Shown piece after piece: positions 46,074-56,609 of a stretch of DNA of 64,000 bases. Within the stretch, counting starts at the first letter, position 1. The number at the start of each line of letters is the position of its first letter. This DNA comes from Candidatus Epulonipiscium sp. (GTDB lineage: Bacteria > Bacillota_A > Clostridia > Lachnospirales > Cellulosilyticaceae). The translations under genes were made by a program, and so were the position numbers. The stretch covers positions 1-64,000 of the forward strand of contig DUUM01000179.1 in NCBI GenBank assembly GCA_012841565.1, given 5' to 3'. The notes beneath the pieces are model-generated. The model was given only the letters and a program-made list of their open reading frames with translations, was not told where the DNA came from and ran no database searches.

Positions 46074-47072
46074 ATGGCGTTTTGGAGTTTTTGCCCTTTA
46101 GTCTCAGAAGATATAGAACACGTCAATAACTATATGAAAAAGTCTGTTGTCTCTAGAAAACAAACCCTAACCAATATATCACAAGATTTAATTGATAGTG
46201 GCGGCAAACGTCTTCGCTCTGGATTTTTAATCCTTGCAGCCCATCTTGGTGAGTATAATAGAGATGATATTTTACCATTTGCAGCTGCTGTTGAGCTTAT
46301 TCACACAGCTACCCTTGTCCATGATGATATCATTGATGAATCGTCATATCGCCGAAACAATCAAACAATCCATGAAAAATGGGGCCGGGATATGGCAATA
46401 TACACAGGTGATTATCTTTTTACAAAGTCTTTCGCAATGCTATCTGACAAAGATGTACCAGAAAATAATTATCTTAACAAGGTTGCTCATGCTATGCAAA
46501 GCATATGTGAGGGTGAAATTGATCAGTATGAACAAAAATATAAAATCCAGAATGTTTATGACTATCTAAAGCGTATTCATCGTAAATCCGCTGTATTATT
46601 TGCACTAAGCTCTGGTGTTGGGGCTCAGCAGGCTGGTTGCTCTAATAAAATAATTAGACATGCTAGCACCTTTGCCTTACACTACGGAGTAGCTTTTCAG
46701 ATATATGATGATTTACTTGACTATACCGATACTGAACTTAATATTGGAAAACCCATTGGTAACGATATTAAAGAGGGTAACTATACATTGCCAATTATTT
46801 ATGCCTTAGAGGATCCAACTTATGGGGATTCTATCCAGAATTTATTACTTAAAAAAGATGCTATAACTGATGCAGAAATTCAGACGGTCATTCAATATGT
46901 CAATAAGACCGATGCCATTAATCAATCTACCAAACTGGCTTTTAAATTTTTATATAAGGCTGAATCACGACTCAACCGCTTGCCAAACAAACCGTGTGTT
47001 CCTTATTTCCGCCAAATATTATATGATTTATTCCCAAGTTACCCTGAACTTAAACATACAATTAAGCTTTAG
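46074..47072 (+). CDS. Polyprenyl diphosphate synthase (DmkB/HepT-like)
   Basis: Trans-isoprenyl diphosphate synthase, 332 residues. The first Asp-rich motif is LVHDDIIDES and the second QIYDDLLDY; SGGKRLRSG and GDYLFTKSF are also conserved. It makes the long isoprenoid tail of a quinone or undecaprenyl-type lipid. In the EET locus the equivalent enzyme makes the demethylmenaquinone tail. AGGAGG precedes the ATG. Last gene of the unit; no MenA-like prenyltransferase follows. Confidence 0.9.
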   Translation: MAFWSFCPLVSEDIEHVNNYMKKSVVSRKQTLTNISQDLIDSGGKRLRSGFLILAAHLGEYNRDDILPFAAAVELIHTATLVHDDIIDESSYRRNNQTIHEKWGRDMAIYTGDYLFTKSFAMLSDKDVPENNYLNKVAHAMQSICEGEIDQYEQKYKIQNVYDYLKRIHRKSAVLFALSSGVGAQQAGCSNKIIRHASTFALHYGVAFQIYDDLLDYTDTELNIGKPIGNDIKEGNYTLPIIYALEDPTYGDSIQNLLLKKDAITDAEIQTVIQYVNKTDAINQSTKLAFKFLYKAESRLNRLPNKPCVPYFRQILYDLFPSYPELKHTIKL

Positions 47073-47105
47073 GCAAAACTTCTTTTGCCCAAAGCTTAAT
47101 TGTAT
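47056..47105 (+). terminator. Long hairpin over the end of the polyprenyl synthase gene
   Basis: ATACAATTAAGCTTTAGGC and its near-complement pair with one bulge across an 8-base loop, including the last five codons and stop. There is no T-run beyond, so termination is likely but not certain. Confidence 0.6.
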
Positions 47106-47222
47106 AGGTCCAGATCGGGATTAGGTATATTTTTCATGCTAAAATACATATATATTATTATATAGTAAATAGGCTTGGGGCTTTTAAAACACCTCTAATT
47201 CATGACTTCTAATTTATATAAA

Positions 47223-47348
47223 TTAGGGTCCTCTTAGGTAGTAGATCCCATTCACTGGGTCAATCACAGGCTCCAAACCTATCGTTTTGAAAGTCATATC
47301 TTTTGGGGGCACTTTACCATTCATAAGCTTACTTAGTATATAGTATGC
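47223..47348 (-). pseudogene. Fossil of the C-terminus of a sugar-binding protein or LacI-type regulator
   Basis: Minus-strand frame of 41 codons with no start and a TAG directly upstream. It reads like a protein end (AYYILSKLMNGKVPPKD, then IDPVNGIYYLRGP and stop), similar in style to periplasmic-binding-protein folds. It is the only coding-like part of the roughly 380-bp stretch between 47106 and 47487. The family call is weak. Confidence 0.4.
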
Positions 47349-47487
47349 CTATATCCAGTAAATGTTCCTCTTTTTTATTTTCTTGCTAAATATTCATGTA
47401 TTTGTTAGTATATATATATATTAGAATTTAAGTTGATAATAGAAATTAAATGATTCATCCATTATATTCATTTTAAGGAGTTTTGTT

Positions 47488-48171
47488 ATGTCTAGCACCG
47501 TTTCACGCAAAGAGCAATTAGGGGTACTTTATGATAAAACCTACGAATGTCCCGTTTGCAATAATACTTTTACTTCAAAAGGGATACGCTCTGGTAAAAA
47601 CAAAGTTATTTCTACTGATTCAGATTTATATAGTAAGTTTGACATTGTCAATCCTGTTCTTTACGATGTCGTTATATGCGACTGCGGATATGCCGCATTG
47701 GCGAAAGTTTTTGAGGAATTAAGGCCTACACAGATAGCTTGGATACGCGAGGAGATTACCTCAAAATACCAAAAGATCCATTACCCTGTCATTTTAAATC
47801 CAGAAAATGCTATAAACCGATACAAACTTGCCCTGCTAAATGCTACAGTTAAAAAATCTCGCATTGGTGAAAGAGCCTACATATGTCTTAAAATCGGGTG
47901 GTTATACAGGGACCTTGGTGATAAAGACAACGAGAGACTTTTCCTTGAGCATGCTAGAAAAGACTTTTTAGAAGCTTTTACATCCGAAAGATTTCCAATT
48001 TTCGAGTTAGATGAGCTGACAACCACATATCTTATTGCTGAGCTCTCTAGAAAAGCTGGGGATTTCGAAACAGCTTCAAGATGGGCTGGAGATTTAATTA
48101 CTAAAACAGGAGTTCCAGAGAGACTTAAAAATAGAGCCCGAGATTTAAGAGAGTCTATAAAAAAAGATTAA
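47488..48171 (+). CDS. DUF2225 family protein
   Basis: 227 residues. The N-terminal third has metal-site cysteines (YECPVCNNTF and VVICDCGYAALA), matching the DUF2225 layout I recall from Firmicutes. The rest (about 105-225) is helical and TPR-like, with WLYRDLGDKDNERLFLEHA. AAGGAG precedes the ATG. Function unknown; it stands alone with its own terminator. Confidence 0.8.
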   Translation: MSSTVSRKEQLGVLYDKTYECPVCNNTFTSKGIRSGKNKVISTDSDLYSKFDIVNPVLYDVVICDCGYAALAKVFEELRPTQIAWIREEITSKYQKIHYPVILNPENAINRYKLALLNATVKKSRIGERAYICLKIGWLYRDLGDKDNERLFLEHARKDFLEAFTSERFPIFELDELTTTYLIAELSRKAGDFETASRWAGDLITKTGVPERLKNRARDLRESIKKD

Positions 48172-48197
48172 CCTATATCATATAGGTTAATCTTTTT
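48159..48197. terminator. Bidirectional terminator
   Basis: AAAGATTAACCTATA and its complement with A and T runs on both sides, shared by the DUF2225 gene and the opposing glycohydrolase gene. Confidence 0.9.
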
Positions 48198-48200
48198 TCT

Positions 48201-49262
48201 TTACCAACTAGGGTATTTGAATTCCCAATCTTCTTCATTGCAATGTCTCGTGTGCAAATCTGTTGCCATTTTTTCAATTTCTTTGGCTAGTTGCAGTTTT
48301 TCTATCCAGTCAGTTGGTATGGCATCTTTCCCTAAATATGCCCCTACAATATTTCCTGTAACTGAACCTGTGCTGTCACTATCTCCACTGTGATTGACGG
48401 CTAGTTTGAGTGCTTTAACAATATCATCAGGGTAAGTCAAGGCACAATATACACCTATTCCTAGGGTTTCTATAGCCTCTCTTCCCCTTCCTAACTTCTT
48501 TAATGCTTGCATAGATGGATATTTGCTTTGATATAGATCAATGGCTAGTTCTAATTTATCAACAGCTTCCTGAGTATTTTCATATTTCTTAAGTTCGCTA
48601 ATAACCTCTAGTGTTGCATCCATTATACTCATACCTTCAATAATATTATGAATCAGAAGTGCCATTGCCCCTGATGAATAATAGGCTAGGGGATGACCAT
48701 GGGTTATAGCCCCTACACGGTTACCTAGTTCAAAGGCTTCTTCCCTACTATCTGCAAATAATCCCACTGGGGCTACTCTTATAACCGTTCCACATGTGCT
48801 ACTATTATTAATTGGTTTTGAAAGTCTACCTTTAATGCCTTTGCCCAGTGTGGTAATGCATGTTGTTTCTATTTCTTTGTTGACATAAAGCGGTTTAACA
48901 CCCACTAACCAGCCATCATAATCACTACCACTCCAATTAGACGTGGATAAGCCTTGTGTGTATAACCACCTTAGGTACGCCCTAAATATAACGTTAGTTG
49001 TTTCTCTTAGGTCTTTTGTGATTCCTTTTTTATCTCTTCGACATTTGGCTCTTAAAAGTCCCTCTGCTGTAAAAAGTGTCAATTGCGTATCATTTGTTAT
49101 TTCAGCAAATCCATGTATACCACATTGTAATTCTACTACGCCATCGTGACCGTATTCTCTTGTTATTTCTTTATATGTAAGCGTCTCAACAGGTGCACCT
49201 AGTGCATCTCCTAATGCTCCGCCTAACAAACAGCCTGCAAAATGGTTAATATTATTTTTCAT
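48201..49262 (-). CDS. ADP-ribosylglycohydrolase family protein
   Basis: Helical di-metal hydrolase of the DraG/ARH family, 353 residues. GCLLGGALGDALGAP opens the fold, TNDTQLTLFTAEGLL gives the first metal ligands, and HSGDSDSTGSVTGNIVGAYLG the second. Family role: removes ADP-ribose from proteins or nucleic acids, but many members act on other ADP-ribose compounds. No ADP-ribosyltransferase is nearby. AAGGAGG precedes the ATG. Confidence 0.9.
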   Translation of the reverse strand: MKNNINHFAGCLLGGALGDALGAPVETLTYKEITREYGHDGVVELQCGIHGFAEITNDTQLTLFTAEGLLRAKCRRDKKGITKDLRETTNVIFRAYLRWLYTQGLSTSNWSGSDYDGWLVGVKPLYVNKEIETTCITTLGKGIKGRLSKPINNSSTCGTVIRVAPVGLFADSREEAFELGNRVGAITHGHPLAYYSSGAMALLIHNIIEGMSIMDATLEVISELKKYENTQEAVDKLELAIDLYQSKYPSMQALKKLGRGREAIETLGIGVYCALTYPDDIVKALKLAVNHSGDSDSTGSVTGNIVGAYLGKDAIPTDWIEKLQLAKEIEKMATDLHTRHCNEEDWEFKYPSW

Positions 49263-49324
49263 ATGACATCCTCCTTACATTTGTTATAATTATAACACGT
49301 CCATAGATTAAAAACAATATATAT

Positions 49325-49353
49325 AAAAAACCCCAAAAATTATGGGGTTTTTT
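49325..49353 (-). terminator. Terminator of the leuB-ilvD-ilvB operon
   Basis: AAAACCCCA and TGGGGTTTT pair around a short loop with T-runs, eight bases past the ilvB stop; it may also act on the other strand. Confidence 0.85.
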
Positions 49354-49361
49354 GTGCAATA

Positions 49362-51026
49362 TTATTGTAATATCAAGTCATTAATAGGTGCACCCGGTGC
49401 TACCATTGGTAGTACAAACTCATCTTCATCAACCATACAATCAATAACCACCGGTACATCACTTGCATATGCCTTAGCAAAAACCGTATCAAATTCTTCT
49501 TGGGTTGTTACTCTATACCCTTCTATACCATAAGCATCTGCTAATTTCACAAAATCTGGTCCCCTGTCTAGTGTCGTCTGGGAGTGCCTGTTTTCATAAA
49601 ATAACGTTTGCCACTGCCGCACCATTCCCAGTACTTTGTTATTAATAATAACAATAATAACTGGAATATTATAGTAACTGATAGTTGATAATTCGTTACA
49701 GTTCATTCTAAAACTTCCGTCTCCAGCAATATGAACAACTCTTTTATGTGGCATGGCTACTTGAGCACCTATACTGGCTCCTGTCCCATATCCCATTGTG
49801 CCAAGTCCTCCAGATGTAAGATAGGTCCGGGGGTTTTTATACTCATAAAACTGAGCTGCCCACATTTGATGTTGCCCAACTTCCGTTGTAATAATGGCAT
49901 CTTGCTTTGTTATTTCAGAAATTTTTTCTATTACATATTGAGGTCTTAGGCCTTCACCCCTTTGATATTCTAATGGATAATCCTTTTTCCACTTGGCAAT
50001 CTGACCAACCCATTCCTCACGTTTTATCTGAGTTGTTCCGTGTAACATCATTTTCAGTACTTCTTTTACATCCCCAACAATGTGATGGTAAGTGAGTACG
50101 TTTTTATCTATTTCTGCTGGGTCAAGGTCAATATGAACCACTTTAGCATTAGGTGCAAATTGTTTTGTGTCACTGGTTACCCTATCGCTAAAGCGTGCCC
50201 CAAGAACGATTAAAAGATCCGCTTCTGTAACGCCCATATTCGACGCCATTGTCCCGTGCATGCCAACCATTCCTGTATGCAGTTCATGGCTCGCTGGAAA
50301 TCCACCTGTTGCCATTAAAGAGGTTGTTACAGGTATTTGAGTTTTTTCTGCAAACTCAAGTAATTCATTAGAGGCATTTGCTAAAATAATTCCCCCACCT
50401 GCAAAAATCATAGGTTTTTCACTTTCTTCAATTAGCTTGATAAAGGTTTCAATATCTTCCGGCTTAATGGTAGAGTTGTCTACTTCAATAGGCTTTAGGC
50501 CCTTAAAAACGTACTCCCATTCTTTAATGGTAATATCTTTGGGAACGTCAACCAAAACAGGCCCCGGTCTTCCTGAAGCAGCTATATAAAAAGCTTCTCT
50601 TATGGTATCTGCTAGGTCTGCAATGTCTTTTACAATATAATTATGCTTTGTAATTGGCAATGTTATTCCTGTAATATCAATTTCTTGAAAACTATCTTTA
50701 CCAAGAAGGGCCGTTCCTACGTTGCCTGTGATAGCTACCATTGGAATGGAGTCCATATAAGCAGTTGCAATTCCTGTCACAAGGTTAGTTGCCCCCGGTC
50801 CTGATGTTGCAATACATACGCCAACTTTTCCTGTAGCACGTGCATATCCATCCGCCGCATGGGAAGCCCCTTGTTCATGGGCTGTTAAAATATGCTTTAT
50901 TCTATCGCTATTTTTATATAATGCATCGTATACATGAAGTACTGCTCCGCCAGGATAGCCAAATACAGTATCTACGCCTTGTTCTACTAAACATTCTATA
51001 ATTATTTCTGCACCATTTTTTTTCAT
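49362..51026 (-). CDS. ilvB: Acetolactate synthase large subunit (second copy)
   Basis: ThDP enzyme condensing pyruvate with pyruvate or 2-oxobutyrate; 554 residues. HEQGASHAADGYARATGK has the catalytic Glu region, and GDGSFRMNCNELSTISYYN the ThDP/Mg motif. GAGGT precedes the ATG. It is last in leuB-ilvD-ilvB and has no adjacent small subunit. It is clearly diverged from the copy at 57143, so the two are not a recent duplication; it could use the same IlvN or act without feedback control. Confidence 0.93.
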   Translation of the reverse strand: MKKNGAEIIIECLVEQGVDTVFGYPGGAVLHVYDALYKNSDRIKHILTAHEQGASHAADGYARATGKVGVCIATSGPGATNLVTGIATAYMDSIPMVAITGNVGTALLGKDSFQEIDITGITLPITKHNYIVKDIADLADTIREAFYIAASGRPGPVLVDVPKDITIKEWEYVFKGLKPIEVDNSTIKPEDIETFIKLIEESEKPMIFAGGGIILANASNELLEFAEKTQIPVTTSLMATGGFPASHELHTGMVGMHGTMASNMGVTEADLLIVLGARFSDRVTSDTKQFAPNAKVVHIDLDPAEIDKNVLTYHHIVGDVKEVLKMMLHGTTQIKREEWVGQIAKWKKDYPLEYQRGEGLRPQYVIEKISEITKQDAIITTEVGQHQMWAAQFYEYKNPRTYLTSGGLGTMGYGTGASIGAQVAMPHKRVVHIAGDGSFRMNCNELSTISYYNIPVIIVIINNKVLGMVRQWQTLFYENRHSQTTLDRGPDFVKLADAYGIEGYRVTTQEEFDTVFAKAYASDVPVVIDCMVDEDEFVLPMVAPGAPINDLILQ

Positions 51027-51041
51027 GAGTACCTCACTTTC

Positions 51042-52703
51042 TTAATCAATAAAAACCGCCCCTGTATTTGCTGAGGTTACAAGTTTTGCATATCTTGCTA
51101 AGTAACCTGTTGTTATTTTAGGTTCTGGTTTTATCCAGTTATCTCGTCTTTTTGCTAGTTCTTCATCGGATACTTCTAGGGTAATTGTACACGCATTTAA
51201 GTCAAAGGATATAATATCTCCGTCGTTTACAAGACCAATGGTTCCGCCTTCTGCAGCTTCTGGTGATACGTGGCCAATACATGCCCCTCTTGTTGCACCT
51301 GAGAAACGACCATCTGTAATAAGAGCAACATCCTTATCAAGTTCCATTCCCGCTAGAGCTGCTGTTGGTGCTAGCATTTCTTTCATTCCTGGTCCACCTT
51401 TAGGGCCTTCATAACGAATAACCAGTATTTCGCCTTTATTAACCTTGCCACCTAAGATTGCCGCGCTAACTGCTTCTTCTGAATCAAATACTCTAGCTGA
51501 TCCGCTAAACTTCATCATTTCAGGCGCTACAGCTGAACGCTTTACAACGCAACTATCAGGTGCTAAGTTACCAGTCAGTACTGCAATTCCGCCTGTTTCA
51601 CTATATGGATTCTCCACCGTACGAATAATGGTCTCATCTTTATTAACCGTCCCTTTTATATGCTCTCCAATTGTTTTTCCTGTTACCGTTATAAGATCTA
51701 GGTTTAATAAATCTTTTTTGGTCAGTTCATTCATAACTGCATAAATACCACCTGCTGCATGTAAATCTTCCATAAAGTATGGCCCTGCTGGTGCAAGTTT
51801 ACACAGGTTTGGTGTACGATTACTAATTTCATTAGCCATTTCAAGGTTAATTTTAACGCCTGCTTCGTGGGCAATGGCTGGTAAGTGTAGCATTGTATTG
51901 GTACTACATCCTAAAGCCATATCCATTGTTAAAGCATTTTCAAATGCCTTTGGTGTTAAGATATCTCTTGGCCGTATATCTTGCGCTAGGGTATCCATAA
52001 TGGTCATTCCTGCTGTTTTTGCTAAACGAATTCGCTCTGCATAAACGGCGGGTAATGATCCGTTGCCTTGAAGGGCAATTCCAAGCACTTCACACATACA
52101 GTTCATACTATTTGCTGTAAACATACCTGAGCAAGATCCGCAGCTTGCACATGCATTATTTTCATATTCAAGTAGCTCTTCTTCCGTCATTTTACCTGCG
52201 CCTACTGCGCCTACTGCCTCAAATACATCTGATAAACTAGCTCTTTTATCGCCGACTTTACCTGCTAACATAGCCCCGCCACTGATTGCAATTGTAGGAA
52301 TATTAAGCCTTGCTGCTGCCATTAGCATTCCTGGAACAATTTTGTCACAGTTTGGAACAAGTACCAAAGCGTCAAATCCGTGTGCCATTGCCATTGATTC
52401 TATGGAATCTGCAATTAGCTCTCTTGTTGGAAGGGAGTAGTTCATTCCAACGTGTCCCATGGCAATCCCATCACATACACCAATAGATGGAATTTCTATA
52501 GGTGTTCCGCCTTTAATGCGAATCCCTGTTTTAACAGCTTCAACGATTGTATCTAGATGAATGTGCCCTGGTACAATTTCACTTTTCGCACTAACAACTC
52601 CAATGAGTGGTGCTTTTATTTCTTCATCTGTATAACCCATTGCTTTAAATAACGAACGATGGGGTGCTCTTTCTATTCCTGATTTTACGCGGTCACTTCT
52701 CAT
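51042..52703 (-). CDS. ilvD: Dihydroxy-acid dehydratase
   Basis: Fe-S dehydratase of valine/isoleucine synthesis, 553 residues from an ATG at 52703 (GGGAG upstream; an earlier TTG is unsupported). [13 protein letters not shown] and [19 protein letters not shown] hold cluster cysteines, and [20 protein letters not shown] is the C-terminal signature. It lies 15 bp before ilvB and 60 bp after leuB. Confidence 0.96.
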   Translation of the reverse strand: MRSDRVKSGIERAPHRSLFKAMGYTDEEIKAPLIGVVSAKSEIVPGHIHLDTIVEAVKTGIRIKGGTPIEIPSIGVCDGIAMGHVGMNYSLPTRELIADSIESMAMAHGFDALVLVPNCDKIVPGMLMAAARLNIPTIAISGGAMLAGKVGDKRASLSDVFEAVGAVGAGKMTEEELLEYENNACASCGSCSGMFTANSMNCMCEVLGIALQGNGSLPAVYAERIRLAKTAGMTIMDTLAQDIRPRDILTPKAFENALTMDMALGCSTNTMLHLPAIAHEAGVKINLEMANEISNRTPNLCKLAPAGPYFMEDLHAAGGIYAVMNELTKKDLLNLDLITVTGKTIGEHIKGTVNKDETIIRTVENPYSETGGIAVLTGNLAPDSCVVKRSAVAPEMMKFSGSARVFDSEEAVSAAILGGKVNKGEILVIRYEGPKGGPGMKEMLAPTAALAGMELDKDVALITDGRFSGATRGACIGHVSPEAAEGGTIGLVNDGDIISFDLNACTITLEVSDEELAKRRDNWIKPEPKITTGYLARYAKLVTSANTGAVFID

Positions 52704-52763
52704 TACTCTATCTCCCTTCAATTATCTAAATCATGTGTCTTAATTTTTTATCTAACGTTCTAA

Positions 52764-53828
52764 TCAAATAGCTTCTGAAATTCTTTTGCCCATTTCTTTT
52801 GTTCCAATTAACTTTTTACCGTCGCTCATTATATCTGGCGTTCTGTAACCCTCTTCAAGTATTTTTGTAACAGCATCTTCAATGGCTTTTGCTTCTTCTT
52901 CAAGGTTAAAGGAATACTTGAGCATCATTGCTGCTGATAAAATGGTTGCAATTGGGTTCGCTTTATCCATTCCGGCAATATCTGGTGCACTACCATGGAT
53001 TGGTTCGTACATGCCAAGGGTTCCTTCTCCAAGGCTTGCAGAAGCTAACATTCCGATTGATCCTGTTAACATACTGGCTTCATCTGATAAAATATCACCA
53101 AACATATTGGTTGTAATCATAACGTCAAATTGCTTTGGATTTCTAATCAGTTGCATCGCAGCATTATCCACATACATATGCGAGTACTCAACTTCTGGGT
53201 AATCTTTAGCCACTTCTTTCGTTACTTCTCGCCACAACCTAGAGGTTTCAAGCACGTTTGCTTTATCCACTACAACCACGTTTTTATCTCTTTTCATTGC
53301 GGTTTCAAATCCAACACGAAGAACACGCTCAATTTCATGACGATTGTAGTATAGGACATCGTATGCTGAGTCATCTTCTTCTACTCTTCCACGATCACCA
53401 AAATATATTCCACTTGTTAACTCACGTACAATAAGCATATCAAGATGGTCACCTATGATTTCTGGTTTAAGAGGACATGCATCTTTTAACTCTTTATGTA
53501 GTAGAGTTGGTCTAAGGTTTGCAAATAGTTGAAGTTCAGCTCTTATACTAAGGAGTGCACGCTCTGGTCTATCTGCTCCTGCAAGGTGATCCCACTTGGG
53601 TCCGCCTACTGCTCCTAATATAATTGCATCTGCTGCCTTACATTTGTCCAGGGTTATTTTAGGAAGTGGTTCTCCTGTTTGATCAATGGCTGCGCCGCCT
53701 GCTAATACTTCTTCAAAATGAAATGTATGATTATACTTTTTACTGATGGCATCTAGTACGACGATGGCCTCTCTCGTAATATCTGGTCCTATTCCGTCCC
53801 CAGGAATCGTTACAATGTTATACTCCAT
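52764..53828 (-). CDS. leuB: 3-isopropylmalate dehydrogenase
   Basis: NAD-dependent oxidative decarboxylation in leucine synthesis, 354 residues. IPGDGIGPDITREA, ILGAVGGPKWDHL, the substrate loop with RAELQLFANLRPTLL, and NMFGDILSDEASMLTGSIG with the metal Asp residues are all present. GGAGGG precedes the ATG. First gene of the second BCAA unit, with its own promoter. The dehydratase genes leuC and leuD, often adjacent, are not here. Confidence 0.96.
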   Translation of the reverse strand: MEYNIVTIPGDGIGPDITREAIVVLDAISKKYNHTFHFEEVLAGGAAIDQTGEPLPKITLDKCKAADAIILGAVGGPKWDHLAGADRPERALLSIRAELQLFANLRPTLLHKELKDACPLKPEIIGDHLDMLIVRELTSGIYFGDRGRVEEDDSAYDVLYYNRHEIERVLRVGFETAMKRDKNVVVVDKANVLETSRLWREVTKEVAKDYPEVEYSHMYVDNAAMQLIRNPKQFDVMITTNMFGDILSDEASMLTGSIGMLASASLGEGTLGMYEPIHGSAPDIAGMDKANPIATILSAAMMLKYSFNLEEEAKAIEDAVTKILEEGYRTPDIMSDGKKLIGTKEMGKRISEAI

Positions 53829-53863
53829 TTGTGTCCCTCCGTTAAATTAAATTATATGATATG

Positions 53864-53893
53864 ATTATACCATGCTATATCGTATTATGGCAA
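53864..53893 (-). promoter_or_regulatory. Promoter of leuB-ilvD-ilvB
   Basis: TTGCCA (53888-53893) and TATAAT (53864-53869) on the minus strand are 18 bp apart, 35 bp before leuB. No T-box or other leader fits in the gap. Confidence 0.65.
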
Positions 53894-53902
53894 TTTAATA
53901 AT

Positions 53903-53936
53903 AAAGTTGCAGAAACTGATTAGTCTCTGCAACTTT
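53903..53936 (-). terminator. Terminator after leuA
   Basis: AAAGTTGCAGA and TCTGCAACTTT form a stem just past the leuA stop, separating the two BCAA transcription units. Confidence 0.75.
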
Positions 53937-53946
53937 CTATGTTTTT

Positions 53947-55476
53947 TTACTTCTCAACAAGGCTGATGTCATACATCATATTGTTAATTGCACCTACGTA
54001 TGCCAAAATACTTGCTTCTACAATGTCTGTGCTTACGCCATGACCATTGTATATAGCGTCACCTTTTCGTATTTTCACATGTACTTCACCTAGGGCATCT
54101 GTTCCCCCTGTTACTGCGTTAATTAAGAAATCCTCAAGCTCAAATTCCATTCCAACAAGCTGATCAATGGCTTTGTATGAGGCATCAATAGGCCCATCAA
54201 CAGATGATGTTATGGCTTCAATCATCTCACCATCTTGTTTCATTAAGCGAACAGCGGATGTTGTTGTAATGCTGTTCCCTGCGTTAATAACAAAGCGGTT
54301 AAAGGTATAGGTCTCGGGTATATATAAGTTCTTTCTATATACAAGTGCCTCAATGTCCCGATCACTAACGACTTTCTTTTTATCTGCAAGGGCTTTAAAC
54401 TTCTCAAATGCTTCTTCTACAGTCTTATCATCTAATGTATACCCCAAGGATTTAAGCCTATCTACAAAGGCATGTTTGCCTGAGTGTTTTCCTAGAACCA
54501 TTTTGTTTTCTGCAAGTCCTATGGAAGCTGGCGTCATAATCTCGTATGTTTCTTTGTTAGCCAACATACCATGCTGATGAATTCCTGATTCATGAGCAAA
54601 CGCATTTTCTCCTACAATTGCTTTGTTTGGTTGAACTTTAACCCCTGTTATTGAAGACAGTAATTTACTACTATGAGATATTTGAGTTGTATCAATATTA
54701 CAGGTCATATTGTAGTAATCACGGCGTGTATGAAAGTTCATCACAATCTCTTCAAGAGCCGCATTACCTGCTCGTTCCCCAATACCATTAAGGGTACATT
54801 CTATTTGCCCGGCACCCGCTTTAACTGCTGCTAAAGAGTTTGCTACGCCAAGACCTAGATCATTATGACAGTGGACAGAAATAATGGCTTTATCAATATT
54901 GGGTACGTTGTTACGAATATTTGTAATAAGGCCTGCATACTCCTCAGGTGTTGTATACCCAACTGTATCGGGTATATTAACAATCTTTGCTCCTGCTCCT
55001 ATAACTGCCTCAAGTACAGTGTATAAAAATGCCGGATTACTTCTGGTCGCATCTTCTGCTGAGAACTCTACATCGCTGCAGTACCTATTTGCATACTTAA
55101 CCATTTCAACTGCCTGCTTTAATACTTGTTCTTCCGTCATACGAAGTTTGTACTGCATATGAAGATCTGACGTTGCAATAAATGTATGAATCCTCGGGGA
55201 CACAGCCCCTTTAACGGCTTCCCATGCACGGTCAATATCTTTAGTAAGTGCTCTGGCTAAACTAGCAACAGTGGCATTTTTTACAATTGCTGCAATTTCT
55301 TTAACAGATGCAAAGTCTCCTGGTGATGCGATTGCAAACCCAGCTTCTATTACGTCTACTTTAAGCAGTTCAAGTTGTTTCGCCATCTCCAATTTTTCGT
55401 GAATATTCATACTGCATCCTGGTGATTGTTCACCGTCTCTTAGTGTGGTGTCAAATATTTGAATCTGCCTAGTCAT
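53947..55476 (-). CDS. leuA: 2-isopropylmalate synthase
   Basis: First committed step of leucine synthesis, 509 residues from an ATG at 55476, eight bases after AGGAGG; an ATG two codons earlier nearly touches the site. [16 protein letters not shown] opens the TIM barrel, and [21 protein letters not shown] has the metal His pair. Residues from about 370 form the C-terminal regulatory domain that normally binds leucine. Last gene behind the T-box. Citramalate synthase is a less likely alternative. Confidence 0.94.
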   Translation of the reverse strand: MTRQIQIFDTTLRDGEQSPGCSMNIHEKLEMAKQLELLKVDVIEAGFAIASPGDFASVKEIAAIVKNATVASLARALTKDIDRAWEAVKGAVSPRIHTFIATSDLHMQYKLRMTEEQVLKQAVEMVKYANRYCSDVEFSAEDATRSNPAFLYTVLEAVIGAGAKIVNIPDTVGYTTPEEYAGLITNIRNNVPNIDKAIISVHCHNDLGLGVANSLAAVKAGAGQIECTLNGIGERAGNAALEEIVMNFHTRRDYYNMTCNIDTTQISHSSKLLSSITGVKVQPNKAIVGENAFAHESGIHQHGMLANKETYEIMTPASIGLAENKMVLGKHSGKHAFVDRLKSLGYTLDDKTVEEAFEKFKALADKKKVVSDRDIEALVYRKNLYIPETYTFNRFVINAGNSITTTSAVRLMKQDGEMIEAITSSVDGPIDASYKAIDQLVGMEFELEDFLINAVTGGTDALGEVHVKIRKGDAIYNGHGVSTDIVEASILAYVGAINNMMYDISLVEK

Positions 55477-55503
55477 AAACATAACCTCCTGCTTTAAAAT
55501 ATA

Positions 55504-56499
55504 TTATTTTTTATCTGCCCAACTCATCATTTTTCTAAGTTCTTTACCTACTATTTCTACTTGTGTTTCTGTTTCCATTCTACGAACTGAACGGAAGTAT
55601 GGTCTGTTTGCTTGGTTTTCTACGATCCAGTTTCTTGCAAATGTTCCATCTTGGATTTCTGATAGAACCTTTTTCATTTCGTCTCTTGTATCTTGTGTAA
55701 TAATACGTTTTCCTACTGTGTAGTCTCCGTACTCTGCTGTATCTGAGATTGAATATCTCATGTATTCAAATCCACCTTCATTAATAAGGTCAACGATTAA
55801 TTTCATCTCGTGTACACACTCAAAGTATGCACTTTCTGGTTGGTATCCTGCTTCTACTAACGTTTCAAATCCTGCTTTCATAAGCTCTGTAACACCACCA
55901 CAAAGAACGGCTTGCTCTCCGAAAAGGTCTGTTTCTGTTTCTTCTTGGAATGTTGTTTGTAAAATACCACCTCTTGCGCCGCCGATTCCTGCTGCATATG
56001 CAAGGCCTAAGTCTTGTGCATTATTAGATGCATCTTGGTATACTGCGATTAGACAAGGAACTCCTTTACCTTCTTCGTATTGGCTACGAACTGTATGACC
56101 TGGTCCTTTTGGTGCGATCATTACAACGTTAACGTCTGCTGGCGGTACAATTTGTCCGTAATGGATATTGAATCCGTGTGCAAATGCAAGTGTTTTTCCT
56201 GCTGTTAAGTTTGGCGCAATATCTGCTTTGTAAAGAGCTGCCTGGCGCTCGTCTGGAACAAGAATCATAATCAAATCAGCTGCTGCTGTTGCATTTGCTG
56301 CTGTCATAACTTCAAGACCTGCTGCTTCTGCTTTAGCCCATGATGGACTTCCTTCGTATAATCCAACGATAACTTTAACGCCTGAGTCTTTAAGGTTAAG
56401 GGCATGTGCGTGTCCTTGGCTACCATACCCTATAATTGCTACCGTCTTTCCTTCTAATAATGATAAATTACAATCCTCTGCATAAAATAACTTTGCCAT
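55504..56499 (-). CDS. ilvC: Ketol-acid reductoisomerase
   Basis: Class I enzyme of 331 residues converting acetolactate or acetohydroxybutyrate to dihydroxy acids. The start at 56499 has GAGGAGG ten bases upstream. [19 protein letters not shown] is the NAD(P) loop; [12 protein letters not shown] and [16 protein letters not shown] supply metal ligands. It follows ilvN by 110 bp; a short hairpin lies in that gap. Confidence 0.96.
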   Translation of the reverse strand: MAKLFYAEDCNLSLLEGKTVAIIGYGSQGHAHALNLKDSGVKVIVGLYEGSPSWAKAEAAGLEVMTAANATAAADLIMILVPDERQAALYKADIAPNLTAGKTLAFAHGFNIHYGQIVPPADVNVVMIAPKGPGHTVRSQYEEGKGVPCLIAVYQDASNNAQDLGLAYAAGIGGARGGILQTTFQEETETDLFGEQAVLCGGVTELMKAGFETLVEAGYQPESAYFECVHEMKLIVDLINEGGFEYMRYSISDTAEYGDYTVGKRIITQDTRDEMKKVLSEIQDGTFARNWIVENQANRPYFRSVRRMETETQVEIVGKELRKMMSWADKK

Positions 56500-56609
56500 A
56501 ATAATAAATCCTCCTCTTATTTTTAAACAATAATTTATATTGTAAAAAGTAACTTTTGCCACTTTTTATCCCATTTTAGGTGTTGTTTTGAGTTCTTTTT
56601 AGTTCTCAT

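Noticed and set aside
56534..56560. Possible attenuator between ilvN and ilvC (AAAAAGT and ACTTTTT)
   Set aside because: The stem is short and A/T-only at its base, with no leader features; weak evidence for regulation.
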